A stretch of 64,000 nucleotides of DNA from Hybos culiciformis (taxonomy: Eukaryota > Arthropoda > Insecta > Diptera > Hybotidae), in assembly GCA_964007475.1 (NCBI GenBank), contig OZ023274.1:36231816-36295815 (forward strand), in the 5' to 3' direction. Positions 1 through 13,700 of this stretch are shown in pieces. Position numbers and translations under genes: made by a program. Below the pieces are notes generated by a model. The model did no database searches. It saw only the letters and a list, made by a program, of their open reading frames with translations, and had not been told where the DNA came from. Every line of letters begins with the position of its first letter. Position 1 is the stretch's first letter.

Positions 1-3000
1 AAAAAAATAAATAAATAATCTATGATGAAGGGAGGTGTGCATATAGATTAGAAGATTTGATAGTGATACTTCCTTATTTTTATATTTTTATTACAGAGTT
101 CAGTTTTATGGTAAAATTATTGAAGAGTAAACTATTCATAGCAAAAACTTTTCCTAACTTCTATATAATCATGTGTAGCTTGCGACTATAGATTTTATGC
201 TAATTTGTTTTTGAATCGTGTTGCCAAAGCTTTTGGTTTTCCAATCTCACACTTATTTTATTAAGGTTAAAATATAGTTCACCAAAATGTAAAACATTTA
301 GAAATAGAAGTCCAGGACTTGGTTAAGATAAAGACGTTGCTGAAGTCTTTTTAATTTTCATAGAATGGCACGAGTTCGTCTTCCATCAAATATCATATTC
401 TTTATTATATAAAGTAATGATTCAATATTTTAGTTTTCAAACTATGGAAAACTCCCTTATATAAAACATTAACCAAATATTCTTTCTTTTGGGAAAATTT
501 TAAATTTGCACAGGTTAGAAAAAAATAGATTGTAAATTATAAAAAGGGGATGTAAAATTACAATATTCATGTGGTGAAATAGTTCATAAAATTGAAATTA
601 TATTGGGCTAAATACACAAAACGACATGATGCATCCTTTTTATATTCAAAAATTCATTATTTGATTTTTTTTTTCTTGTTTCTACGCATATTTATCATTT
701 TTATTAAATAAATACAAAATTTTAGGAGACACAAAAATTTATGAGAATATCGTTCTTCAGCAATAACTTTTTTAAAAATATAAAATGATTTCTTTATTAT
801 TAACTTATTGTTATGTTATAGATTTATATCTTTGTAATTATTATTATTATAATTAATTAGAACTTTTAGGTACACATTTTAGGTATATTTGACTTTCACT
901 TATATTTATATAGACGTCAGTTACTAATCTTACTAATTAAACCTAGCCTAGCAACTTTATATCGACTCATTCAACTCGTTTAAAAACATAAAATAAAATC
1001 ATATTTGCCACAGACAACATTTCGACGAGACAGATTGTTATACTTCCAAAATAATATTCGGCTGCAGGTACATATATGTGATTTTTTAAAATGTTGCTAT
1101 ATTGATTTTTGAAGCATGATAATAATATTGCTTTTAGTCTTATTCTTATGTATAATAAAGTACAACATTTTCCTGCTATGAAAAATCAATTTGAGTGAAC
1201 AAAAGTTTTTCCTATGAAATTTTTATTTTCAAATTTTATGAATTTTAAATATTTAAAAAATTTTATGAAAAATGGATGAGGTATTTAATTGTGAAAAACT
1301 ACGAACGACCCTTTTGGTATGATGGTGCAACTCTAAAATATACCTAATATAAATAAAATGTATTCTATACACATTATTTTCGCATAATTTCATATCATAG
1401 GGTTGATAATTTCAAATATTGGGGGAGTCTAGATATGTACAACACACATATTTTCTGATTCATTTTTATTCAGTTTCATCTTTTGAAAATTGTTACAGAC
1501 CATATTGTTTTTAAATCCTTTTTCACTCTCTTTTTTATAGGACAGACAGTGATATTAAAGGATATAAATATATAGGAAAAAAAATAGACAAAGGCAGGAT
1601 ATAACTCATATAGGTAAAATATAAAAGAATATATGACTCAATTGTTTTGTTGATTGTTTACAATTTTACTGTTAACACGTGACTTTTTATTTATTTTTTG
1701 AATGAACAATAATTTTTCCCACTATCTGACAGGACAATAAAATTATGTAATAAAAAAATTATGAAATACATGCAAACTTTAAATATTCCATCTATTGAAA
1801 TTTGTTTTTCATTATTACTTGTGGATACTGCTATATAGTCGTTGAATAGTTCTAACATTATCATAGTCAATTACAAGTTTCAATGAACTAATTTAGTTGT
1901 TACATCTTCAACAATCTGATCCTCGTCTAATCAAATATTTCGACACAAGTCTTTAGTTGGGCGTAAATGTGTCGTTGTGTTGCTGAAGTGACTGGAAAAT
2001 AAATTGCAATATGGATCATTGGTTCTAGAAATTTTCGTGAACAGAAAAAGAAATACTTCTTCTGTTCTTAAATCTAAATTTATTTGAACTATATAGTAAG
2101 AATACGAGAACCTACAATGGTTTTAAAAAATTTATCAAATTCAGACAATTTTCTTCCAGATTTGTGAATTATAAATTTATGTACATATTAATATTCATAG
2201 AATTATTTCCCATTTATTTTGATTTTCACTATACAGATACAATATGTAACAAAATATTGACAATAGTCGCGGATAATTTTATGGTAAATTTAATAATAAA
2301 TGTTAACTATTAAAGGTCACGTGACGAAACTTGGATCACGTGTCATAACAGTACGCTTTCTAAATCCCTAAAAACCATGGAAAACAATTTATTTTTAAAA
2401 GTGATCTACATAATAAAATGTTTCTATTTTTAGCTTATGACAACAAAAAAAAAACATTTTTTTTTTTAATCTTTATTTAAATATCTCAACACCGTGAAGG
2501 AAAAAAAAAATCAAATTTATTTAAAATGATATTTACAAAAGTATTTAAGACACGTGATGAGTTCATTAACAAATTACCAGTCAAATGAATATGTAAATAA
2601 ATATTTTTGAAAATCTTTCATCTTTTTTTTTTTTTTTCAATTCTATATTAATTAAAAATATTTTCTAATATATATAATTTAGTTTGGGGCGGGCGTTATT
2701 CCAAAAAAAAAAAGTTTCACATCTCATTTATCAAATCCCGAAGTTGAACACATAAATTACGAATATGAAGACCTCAAAAAGAAAATATATTAAATTATTA
2801 TAACTTACGAATTTTATGAGTCCTAAATTTAAAAAAATACCTGATAAAAATTTGGATGCAATTTTATTTTAATGATGTCAATTTTGATCCAACAAACCTA
2901 AAAAGATATTCGTCTTCAAGAACTGTTTGTTGAATTCAACCAGTTAAAAAACCATCAAAATGCTTCAAAGAAGATTTTTTTTAATTTTTTTAGCGTCTGA

Positions 3001-6000
3001 ATCAAAACTAAAATTAAAAGTAAATATATACAAGCTTATCATAAAAAGTATGTTGAGAACTTAAAATAAAAATTAAATAAAATATAGAAAAATTAATTTT
3101 AATTTTTATTTAATTTTTTATTTAATTATATTTAATTTGAATTCATAAAATAAATTGGTTTTAGTTTCATAGTACAAAGTTAGTCAGCTGGTAGTTTTAC
3201 ATAAAACTATATCTTTTTAGCATGACAAAGCCAAACTGTAACTATATTAACCCTTTTATGGAGTAAACTGAAGTTCACTTGTACACCTAAAAACAAAATT
3301 CATTTCGCACCTAAATTTCAAGATATTTTCATTATTCCAACCACGAAACAATGTAGTGTGAAAAAACAAGAACAAAATTAAAAAAATAAAAATCATTTAA
3401 TGTTAAATTTTATGATTTAATTAACTTTTTAAAATAATTAACTTTTGAAAGGAAAACATTTAGCAAACAATTTGTTAAATGGACTTATCCTTTAATTGTT
3501 TTTCAACACCAATCCTTAAAAATTGTTTTCTAAATTCTTAATTCTTTTGTTAAAAAAAAAAAGAAAACAAATAAAATCGGATTTTGTAAATAATTCGCCT
3601 TTTTTGTTTTTAATATTTAAGCTCTTATTTATTTTATTATTATTTTTTTATTTATACATATATATTTTTTTTTTATGTTAAAATAAAATTAACCCCTTAA
3701 GCGAGTAAATATTTTTTGTTAAAAAAAAAAAATAAAGTAATTTTTCCATATCATTTTGCACTTTTTTTTTTTCATTGTATAAATTTTTTATTTTTTTAAT
3801 AAAAATATTTTATGAATTTAATATTATTTATATATTAAAAAATTTCGAATTCTTTTGAAAAACATTTATGCGTCCCAAAAATTATGGACTCATATCTGAT
3901 AGTGAAAATTAAGGTAGAGGATAATGAGAAGAGGTTTTATTTTATTTTTTATTTATTTTTTTTTAACATTATTATAATAGACCTAACACTATGCATAGGT
4001 TTTTTCGAGTAAATAAATTAACAGAAAATGAGTTACCAGATGACAAATATGGAAAATATAAGTACATACATGAATATATATGAAAATTTTCGTACCTATC
4101 AAACAAAAGTTCATTTCCTTAACTAAATTTTTATAAAAAATTATATACTTTTATTTTTATATTAATTTCAAATGTAAGGTTTAAAATTTCATTCTTTATT
4201 TTATTTTATTTTTATTTCAAATTTCTGCTTACATCCACTGCTTTACAAACTTTCTTACGATTGATACATTAAAAAATAATTATTAATGTTTACCTGAGAA
4301 GATCCACCCAGGTGAAAATTTATTTATATGTACCTCTTATAGTATAAAATTAGGAAATTTTTTTAATTCAATGACATTTCAAAGTAAAAAAAAATTATAT
4401 CAAAACTGTCTATTATATCAACATTGAAATAAGCATAAAGATCCTCAATTATGAATAAAATTTAAGTTGATTTTAATCAGCTCCAAACCGATACATAAAC
4501 ATTTTGCTGCACTCAATAATATGAAAAAGGAGTCAGTTTCCTACATCCTTGGTGCAATTTTTTGGGAACGAAATATACTCATTTTTGGTAGTCTGTTAAA
4601 GAGTGATATTAGTATGTCTTTTATATATACATTATGTGTCATTGGAACCTTATTTTTTTTTTTATTCGTCAACTGAGACACATACGTTATTATTATATGA
4701 TTTTAAATTAAAGAAAAATTTAATTTAATTTCATTTTTTGTTGTACTTGTATCTACTTATTATTTTTCGTCCCAAAATTAGCTCATTAGAATTTCAAAAC
4801 AGTTTAAAATTATTATAATTTTTATAATATTAAAAAAAAAAGAATTTCTTTCTTATCTGATATTCAAATTATGTTTCATAGAAGAAGGTAGGGTTGTTGG
4901 CATGGTTTTTTATTAGAAAATATAGAAATTTAAATAAAATAAAAATTTATATTTCATTAAAAATTAAGTATAAGTAGATACTTCAATATTTTTTTCCATT
5001 TATATTTGTTAAACTTATACCTATTTATATTTTATAAACATCCCAAAATGATTTTATTATTCATAATCATCATTGATCATAAATTGTTAATCTTAGAAGA
5101 GAAGAGAAAATTCCAAGAAAAAAATTATGAATTTATCATACGAATTTTAGGTTTTTTTTTTTAATTTCATATTAATTATATTGAATTGTAAAATAATCTG
5201 TTTAAAATTGATCAAAGTTCTACGAAATATTAAAATTTACAGATGATACATGTGATTTACATACAGAATTATGAAAAAACCAAAGTACAGGTACTTTTAT
5301 TTTACATTCGAAAATTTAATAAAATGAAACATAACAAAGAAAAATCTCGAAATTGATATTTTTTAATATAAAACCATTTTTCTTTTCATCCAGTTTTCAA
5401 TTTGAGCTATATATTTACGAGATAATACAATGGAAAAAATAATATGTTTTTAATTATAATAAAGTACATTCGTAAAACTGATGTCATTTCAAAGGCTTTC
5501 CGGGAAACATACTTACTTAAAGTAGAAGTCGAAAAAAATATATGCAAGCGATTAGTAATAAATAAATAAAAAAAACATATGTATAGTTAAGTTACATATT
5601 ATATAATATTGTTCAATACGTATAATATTCTTCAATACGTAATATTCTTCAATTCGTAGGTAATTGTGATAAGTATTTACTATAAAAATAAGTCAACTTG
5701 AACCAACTTGGTACATGATGTTTTCCCAGTAATTTTTACACATTTTCCTTAGTCACAGTATTATTAATTACAAAAAATATACTCTTAGAGTAAATAAAAA
5801 ATTTAAAATTAAAAAATGTACTTGTAATAGAAATAATACATATGTATACCAAACACACATCATCATTAATTAAATTTTCCAGTATTCCAGCATTATAAAA
5901 AAAAAAAAAACTTGAAATTATAATTTAATATTCCGCATTTAATTTGTGAAGTAAAAAAGGCATTCGTAACTTTAAAATAATATTATTGAAATTTTTCGAT

Positions 6001-9000
6001 TGGCTTCAGTAGAACTATAATAGCAAAAAAGCACAGTGTATATGTTAGGTCGTTAGGTCTTGAGAAATAAGGGACTTATTATGGTCAAAACTCAAAACGA
6101 TACTGCAAAGATAATAGCGATAATAGGTAAGCTATAACCTTATTTAAATAATTTCCCATTGAAAATGCAATATCGTACACAAAGTGAACAGTTTGAACAA
6201 AAAAAAACTTTTATATAATTTCTAATTCTTATTCTTTGTTATGTATTTTATTTTACTAATAAGGTTTGAGAGAAAAAAAAGGAAACATATAGACATAATA
6301 TTCTGGAAAAAAAAAATTTAATTAAAAGTTCTTTCGTTCCTTAAAATTATGCCAGTCACTTGAATAAATTTCTTATTACATTTTATAAAAGAATATGATA
6401 CACTTAGCAAAACATAGAAAGAGTCACAATTTGGTATTTATTTTATTTCCATTTTCATAAATATTTTTTTCAGTTTTTTAATGTTGACCAAAATGGATGC
6501 ACCATATTGAATATTTTATCACTGTTATATCTTCAATTGACGCCATAAAAAACATAATTTTTATATAATATTGCACGATTTTATTTAAAACACAAACTCT
6601 GTACGTTTGTACGTTTGTCCTTAAATCCATTTCCAGCGATCGATTTTGTTAAAATTTTGCACAGAGCCTTATTTTTGGTGACAATACAGTATTCCATGAA
6701 CCCCAGGCTCGTGCAGCTATTAAAGAAGAACACTAAAATTCGTGAGAACCCCCCTCATGAGAACCCCTCGATTTTAATTTTTAGTGAAATACATGCCTGT
6801 CGTAAATTTTCTAATTTTCTTTCATTTTTCGTATTTATCACATTATTAAAAAACTAAGTTAGAAGAAAGAGAATATGGTGTATACCTGCAGGTTAAATTT
6901 AATTTATAAAAACAATAATGCAATGCAGGTACTTCATTTTAATATGAATTAATTCAATTAATTAATCTATGTATCAGAAAAGTTTGTTCAAAAATATTCA
7001 TTTTGTTTCATTTCATAATATCAAATGGTGTATAAGATAAATATTTTGATTAATGGTACTCAATACTGGAAAACATAGAATTCAAAGTGGCAACTTTTAA
7101 ATGGTGTTGAGTGTACCATGTATATAATTTTATGAAATTAAAAATTAAATTGAAAAAATTCTGTTTGTTTTTACGAAAAATTCAATTTTGATTGTCCTTT
7201 GTAAAAAAAAAATAATATAATTTGGAGGCATTACAATTTAAATTTAATTTTGAACTATCATAGGCATGAGATTCAAATCAAAATGATTTGTGGAGATCTT
7301 CGAATCGAAACTGAAACTTATTTAATAGTACCTACTTTTATTAAAAACAACACAAACACTCAAAAAATTTACAAATTCCAGTCTATGGTGGAAATATAAC
7401 ACACCAAGAACACGCCGTAAGTTAATGACTACACCACAGCACCATGACGGTCGAATTAAAATTAAAATAATTAGCTCCATTTTTTTTGAACAAAAAACTT
7501 AATTTTATTTTAAACTCGCAATTTTTTCAATAATTTATTCTAATTAACGAATCTGAAAGTGTGTTTACTTTAAAATACAAAAAAGAAGTTCCTTTTGGAA
7601 AACATTAGGGGTCTTGCAATTGAAATAACCTGGGAGCTCTATGTTTCCGGACATTACATTTTCAGATAACGTAGAGCATAGACAAAGTATATTACACACA
7701 TCAACGAATCCAAAATTAATACCTAATTATTTAAGTTTTCTTCAATTTAAATTCCTTCAATTTAAATTCTTACAACTTACCTCCTAAATGATGGATTGTC
7801 ATGTTTCTACTTAAATTTTTTTTTTTTTTTTAATAAAAGATCTCATTTTATTTTAAGCTGATGAATATTCAAATTGGTACCACAAAATGTTCGCGATAAA
7901 TAATCAAAAAAGTAAGAAATTTTTTTTTATAATAAAAGAAAACTTGAAATACGCTAAAGCTCAAGTATGTAAAATTATTCTTTTTAATTTCCTTGTTTTT
8001 TCTTCAAATATTTAATATAAAATGAAGAAGGTTTTTGATAAGTCAGAAAATTGAAATTAAAAATTTAGATATTATTGAATTCACCAAAGACGACCATTAC
8101 AAATAAAGGAAAATATTTATGAATCGTTGACTCGAAAAGTGGTGGAACAAAATTAAATAAATTTAATTAGATATGGTTTTTTTTTCTCTTATTATAATAA
8201 ATGGGAAATATAACTGAACCGATTTCGAAAGAAGTATTTTATTAGCTTTTGCTATAGATTTATTTGATTGATAATAAAATTTACAATGTAAAGTTCCCTG
8301 CCAGGACTACGTACGAAAGTTTGTATCTATTTCATATTATTATTGGTATGTATCTATTAAAAATTTTATTTCATTTTATACAAACTTAATAATTTTAATA
8401 ATATAATTTTTTTCAAACCGTTTTTAATGTAGGTATACCAGAAGTGAAGTATGTACAGTTTTTTATAAAGTTCTACATAAGGATACCACCTACCCACAAA
8501 TATATGTAAATTTTGAACTGCATATATTAACTGCATAGTTTATAACCGTTTGTATGTAATTATATATAATTAGTAAATTGTTATTTCACGCGAAATATAG
8601 TATAAACAATTTCCTATAGCCAAATGAATTTTTGATTAATTAATTGCTCCTTATTGACTTGAATTCGGATGTTAATGTAAATTAAATAAATTTCTGTGCT
8701 TTATAAAATATCATGAAATAAAAAAAAAGGAAGCATATATTTACATAAAATTTATATATAGTTAAACTTTATGTTAAATTAAATGTTTTACAAAAAATAA
8801 ATAAAAAAAATACATAAAGTGTATATGCGGTCAATTAAAATATTTTATTTTATTTTCATAAAATGTTAATGTGGTTTTTGGATACATTGAACATATGTAT
8901 ATGTATACATATCCAAATATATATATAAATGTATTTTTTTTATTTACCAAAAAACCACATAAAAATTTTTAAATACTAAGTCCTAAAAAATATAGTGTTG

Positions 9001-9043
9001 TAAACTTTAACATTTTCATTTAAAATTTACCAATATATATATA
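1..9043. other. Gene-poor AT-rich DNA
   Basis: No reading frame here has the length, composition or motifs of a real exon. The two longest open stretches (4467-4676 and 6615-6857) are low-complexity translations of AT-rich DNA with no recognisable domain. Homopolymer A and T runs of 8 to 13 bases are scattered throughout. Apart from the small hairpin at 8869-8960 I see no transposon ends, RNA gene or tandem array. It may be intergenic or a long intron of a gene lying outside the window. Confidence 0.6.
8869..8960. repeat. Short inverted repeat (possible MITE remnant)
   Basis: ATGTGGTTTTTGG at 8869-8881 is matched in inverted orientation at 8947-8960 with one extra T. The loop of about 65 bases is itself rich in ATGTATAC-type palindromes. 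It could be a small MITE or a chance hairpin in AT-rich DNA. No clear target duplication was seen. Confidence 0.35.
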
Positions 9044-10731
9044 TTAGGCTGGTTCACAAAAAAAATTTTTTTGCCGCCCATACAGATTCTGAAAGCTTAC
9101 ATCAAGAAACGAAATACGTCCTCCTTGATTTTTCGAAATTTTGTTTCCCCATCAAGCGCAACCAATTTTTGTGATGTTTGAGGCCTAGACCTAATAAGGT
9201 GGGTTCAAAACTCTGTAACTTTTTTCTCTTTGAATTTTTTTTCCTCCTTTTTTTTTTGGTTTAACTGTCTTGATGCTCCCTTCATTTTTTGTTAACATCG
9301 TAAGGCTATACGACTTATCCTTTTTTTTTTACAACTCTCTAAAGGTGAATTTAAACTTTTGTCCCCATTTTATTTTTACTTTAAGACACCATATCTTTTC
9401 TAATTTTAAGAGAAACATTTTTTTTTTTTTTTTCATAAATTTGGCATAAATTTTCATAATTTTTAGCATTATAACTAAAAGATAAAATTCTATTAAGTTC
9501 TGGTTTTTAAGCTACGATTAATTTTACGACATTAAAAGTATCGCTTTCGTAATGTATTGGTCATTTGATTCATTTGTTAACTGATCTATTTTTTTTAATT
9601 AGGAATCAAAAAAGGAGATTTAGAATAGAAATAAATAAGAATTTAAAAATTGTTTTAAATTTATATTTATTTATGATTAATTTTTTGCAATTAATTTTAA
9701 AAATATTTGATTTTCCAATAATCGCCATGTTTGGCAGATGCTGGCTCACGATTTGGAGAATAATTCGTTTTTGAGTTTCGTCAGAAGTTAACGATGTGTT
9801 AAATTCCGTCATTAATGCAACACTCATCTCGGCGTTGTCATTAGACATTGATCCAGCTCTATGGAAATCTGATGCAGGATATCAAGACGCCCTCCGATTA
9901 GTTCAGAAGTTACAAGTTGTTAATGACAACGCCGAGAGGAGTCTTGCATTAATGACGGAATTTAACACATCGTTAACTTCTGACGAAACTCAAAAACAAA
10001 TTATTCTCCAAATCGTGAGCCAGCATCGGCCAAACATGGCGATTATTGCAAAATCAAATATTTTTAAAATTAATTGAAAAAAATTAATCATAAATAAATA
10101 TAAATTTAAAACAATTTTTAAATTCTTATTCATTTCTATTCTAAATCTCCTTTTTTGATTCCTATTTAAAAAAAATAGATCAGTTAACAAATGAATCAAA
10201 TGACCAATGCATTACGAAAGCGAAACTTTTAATGTCGTAAAATTAATTATAGCTTAAAAACCAGAACTTAATATAATTTTATCTTTTAGTTATAATGCTA
10301 AAAATGATGAAAATTTATGCCAAATTTATGAAAAAAAAAAAAAAAATGTTTCTCTTAAAATTAGAAAAGATATGGTGTCTTAAAGTAAAAATAAAATGGG
10401 GACAAAAGTTTGAATTCACCTTTAGAGAGTTGTAAAAAAAAAAGGATAAGTCGTATAGCCTTACGATGTTAACAAAAAATGAAGGGAGCATCAAGACAGT
10501 TAAACCAAAAAAAAAAGGAGGAAAAAAAATTCAAAGAGAAAAAAGTTACAGAGTTTTGAACCCACCTTATTAGGTCTAGGCCTCAACCATCACAAAAACT
10601 GGTTGCGCTTGATGGGGAAACAAAATTTCGGAAAATCTAAGAGCGTTTTCTCGTTTTTTTTATTTAATTGTTCGAAATCTGCATGGGCGGCAAGAAAATC
10701 TCAACATGACCTCAAAAATGAACCAGTCTAA
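9044..10731. mobile_element. 1.7-kb foldback (giant inverted repeat) transposon derivative
   Basis: Two arms of about 800 bp (9044-9843 and 9921-10731) are inverted copies of each other around a unique spacer of about 77 bp (9844-9920). The outer ends read TTAGGCTGGTTCA and TGAACCAGTCTAA, both abutting TA-rich DNA, which suggests a TA or similar target duplication. The match is close over most of the arms, including the blocks GGCCTAGACCTAATAAGGTG and ATCAAGCGCAACCA. It is poorer in the outermost ~90 bases, which have small indels. The spacer plus right arm carries an open frame that looks like the C-terminal end of a transposon protein. The element is therefore best read as the 3' end of a larger transposon that was duplicated in inverted orientation. 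A transcript through it would fold into a hairpin of about 800 bp. Confidence 0.85.
9796..10077 (+). pseudogene. C-terminal fragment of a transposon-encoded protein
   Basis: The open frame crosses the unique spacer of the foldback element and runs into the right arm. The spacer-encoded part (about residues 17-41, DIDPALWKSDAGYQDALRLV onward) continues into VNDNAERSLALMTEFNTSLT and then an ILQIVSQHRP segment. That acidic helical pattern resembles, from memory, the tail of uncharacterised insect and cnidarian transposon proteins, but I cannot name the family with certainty. The mirrored half (minus strand, 9606-9848) encodes the same tail again, diverged by a few residues. No catalytic domain is present. 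It is a remnant carried by the repeat, not a host gene. Confidence 0.5.
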
Positions 10732-10733
10732 TA

Positions 10734-10756
<23 letters not shown>
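10731..10756. repeat. (TA)n microsatellite
   Basis: About 12 TA units directly follow the right end of the foldback element, so the element may have inserted in or next to a TA run. A shorter TA run also abuts its left end (9032-9043). Confidence 0.9.
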
Positions 10757-10764
<8 letters not shown>

Positions 10765-13700
10765 TGAAAATTACGGTGGTTCGGTATGTAATTTTTATTA
10801 TGGGTTTCTGAATAACAAACATTAAAATTATGTCAAATATTATTTTAGATACCACAGCTGACCAAAATTTTCTTGTTTTTTAATACAAAAAAGTATAGAT
10901 CTGAATAACATACTATACTTTTTATATACATACTATATAAGTATATACTGTTCTATTAATATTTGTATTGAAAGTGAATGATCAATATGCTTTGAAAAAC
11001 ATGTAAAAGCAAATTAAAAGCAATGTAAAAGGGCCTAGAAGCTAAGCATGACCAATATTTATCTATCTTCCCATCTCAAGTATATTCTCTTAAAATTAAA
11101 TTCTTATTGACTTAATTTCTTTGATTTATTAGCCATAGATGGAAAAAAAAATAGTGATTTTTAATTGACGTAACTTTATGTTTAATCTAATTTTTATAAT
11201 CGAATAATATTATCAAATCATACCATATATTTGCTTTTATCTATAAGATGAATTTTATACTAAGGAAAACAATTTAAAATAGGAAAATATCATATCGGAT
11301 TTTTTGTATACAGCTGGCTCAATGAATTTTATATTTATATATTTATATTTAGTTTATAATTAGTTGTTAACTATCATATTAAAAGTTAAGAATTTTTTTT
11401 TTTAAATATTTTTAAACATTTTTGTAACGTACCCAGTTGTGAACCAAATTTATTTTCAAATAAATAATTTAATTATAATAAAAAATAAATTAATTTATTT
11501 AATAGTCATTTTGCACGTGACATAATCGCTACAAAACGTTTCTTTACATTTAGTATATTGAAATTTATGATCATGTCAATGGATTTGCGGTGAAACTCCT
11601 CTTTTATATGAAATTTAAATTAAATATAAAATATAATATCTTTCTGCAATATATACGTTATATACATAAATATAAATTAATTTCGAAAGAAAATTAAAAA
11701 AATTATGACTTCCACGCTCTAACAATATTTATCAATTTATTTCTGACAAGAAACTTAAGAAAATTCCTTATTATCATTCTATGATGATCTGCAATAAAAA
11801 GAGTTAAAATAAAATATTCAATGAACATCTAATGTTCAATGAAAATCTAATCTAAATGATATAGCAAATAGTTTGCAATAGTTTAGCAAGAATCAGTACT
11901 ACTTTTTATTTTGATTCAGTACAATGAGAACTATGCACCTGCAAACGAAAAATGATTTTGAATAACTATAAAAATACATATTTTTTTTAATCTTATTTAA
12001 AATAATTTATTATTGCATAAATTTATAACTCGCCCTGTTTAGTTTTTGATATACCGCAACATTAATTAGTTTCACTTTAATTCAATCAATCATTTAATTT
12101 TCAGGTCCATAAAATCTTTTAGCGCAAATCTAATGGTGTAATGGAATAAAACATTCCTTTTTTTAAACCCCTTGTTAGAAAGGAACAAACAAAAAAAAAA
12201 TAACATCAACCCTTGTAAAAATCTAATTCACTATTTTTTTTATTCTGAAAATTTACATGATTAAATAATAGTTTTTTTTAGTAAAGTATGCATTTTGCTC
12301 GTAATAAAAGAGAGGGTAAAAATGTGCAAACACTACATACTACATATATAGTAAGTTGTTCCAGCAAGAAATTTTAGAGGGTTATTTCATAAGAAAATTA
12401 CATATAGGTGCTTGAAAATTCAGCCCAAATAAAAAAAAAAAAATTTTAACTATATATAAAAATGTACATAATATTCTATTATTGAACATCGCTTAAAAAA
12501 AATTCTATTGATATCAAGTATTGTATATTCAATATCAATGAAATGATACAAAAATGCATATAAAAAAAATCTTTAAAACAGGTTTAATTTTAATTTTTTA
12601 TTAAAAAAAATAGTATATTTAAAAACAAATTTATATAAAATTCAGGACGAAATTGTCTTGACCCTTGAATAAATTTCAAATATGCCATCTTATGTAAATC
12701 TTTAAACATTATATATAAAAAATATTTCGTATTCACTTATTCTTACATGATCAAGAGGAGCTTTTCACTCAATGTAATTTTTAAAAATTATAGTAATTGA
12801 ATTCATATATTATTATCCTGTTTTCCATCAAAAGTAAAAAAAAGGTACTATATGTTTCACTTTCATCTCGATTAATCATTAGATCATTTTGGGTTTCGGA
12901 GTTAGAGGTTCTCAACCAGCCAATGGTCTAAATTATTTTCCTATTAAATGTTTGTAAATTTTATAAAAGTTTAAATGAACTCGGATTAAAATAAGTATGT
13001 GGGTAGATATATGTCGATTAGAGGAACGTAGAAAAAGAGTTGATCCCAAGAATTCGGACTAGGGTCTGAATTTCGATGAAAATTGTTAGGTACAATATAG
13101 TTTCAACTACAATTTGAATTTCGATGAGAATTGTTATATTTCTGCATATGACTAAATTTTGTTGGTATAATGTTATTGAAGGGACTATAAAAAATATGTT
13201 TAGCCCCTGATTGTGACCAATGTATCTAAAAATTAAAGTATCTTAAGCCGAAATGCTAAAAACGTGTCCCAATACTTCACTTTTGATATACTGACTGTTG
13301 TATATTATTAAATAACTACAAAATTAGCAATAACCCAAGAATATCATAAAACAAAGAAGTTGTTATATTTAAAAAAAATACTTAGCAAATTTTATTAATA
13401 GACTGATTGGGAACAATAATTGTATGAAAATATATAAAAAATCGAGAATACCTATAAAATAATTTTAAAAACCAATATAATATTTTGTACAATGTATAGA
13501 TATATCGTATTTTGTATTTCTATTTTTTTTATCGCAAACTTGAAAATAAAAAAATTACCACTTGAAATGTCAATCTCTTAATACGTATTGCTGTCATTTC
13601 ATTAATTATAAAGATAGGTCCACTATGAAAAATTATTCCAAGTGTTTATTTTATAGATTAAAAAACGAACATTTGAACATCATAATAAATAAGCTTTGAA

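Noticed and set aside
4467..4676. Possible 69-residue hydrophobic protein
   Set aside because: No splice or promoter context, no domain, and composition expected from AT-rich DNA.
6615..6857. 80-residue plus-strand frame with some Pro and Asn
   Set aside because: No recognisable motif or homologous pattern, and the flanks have no exon signals.
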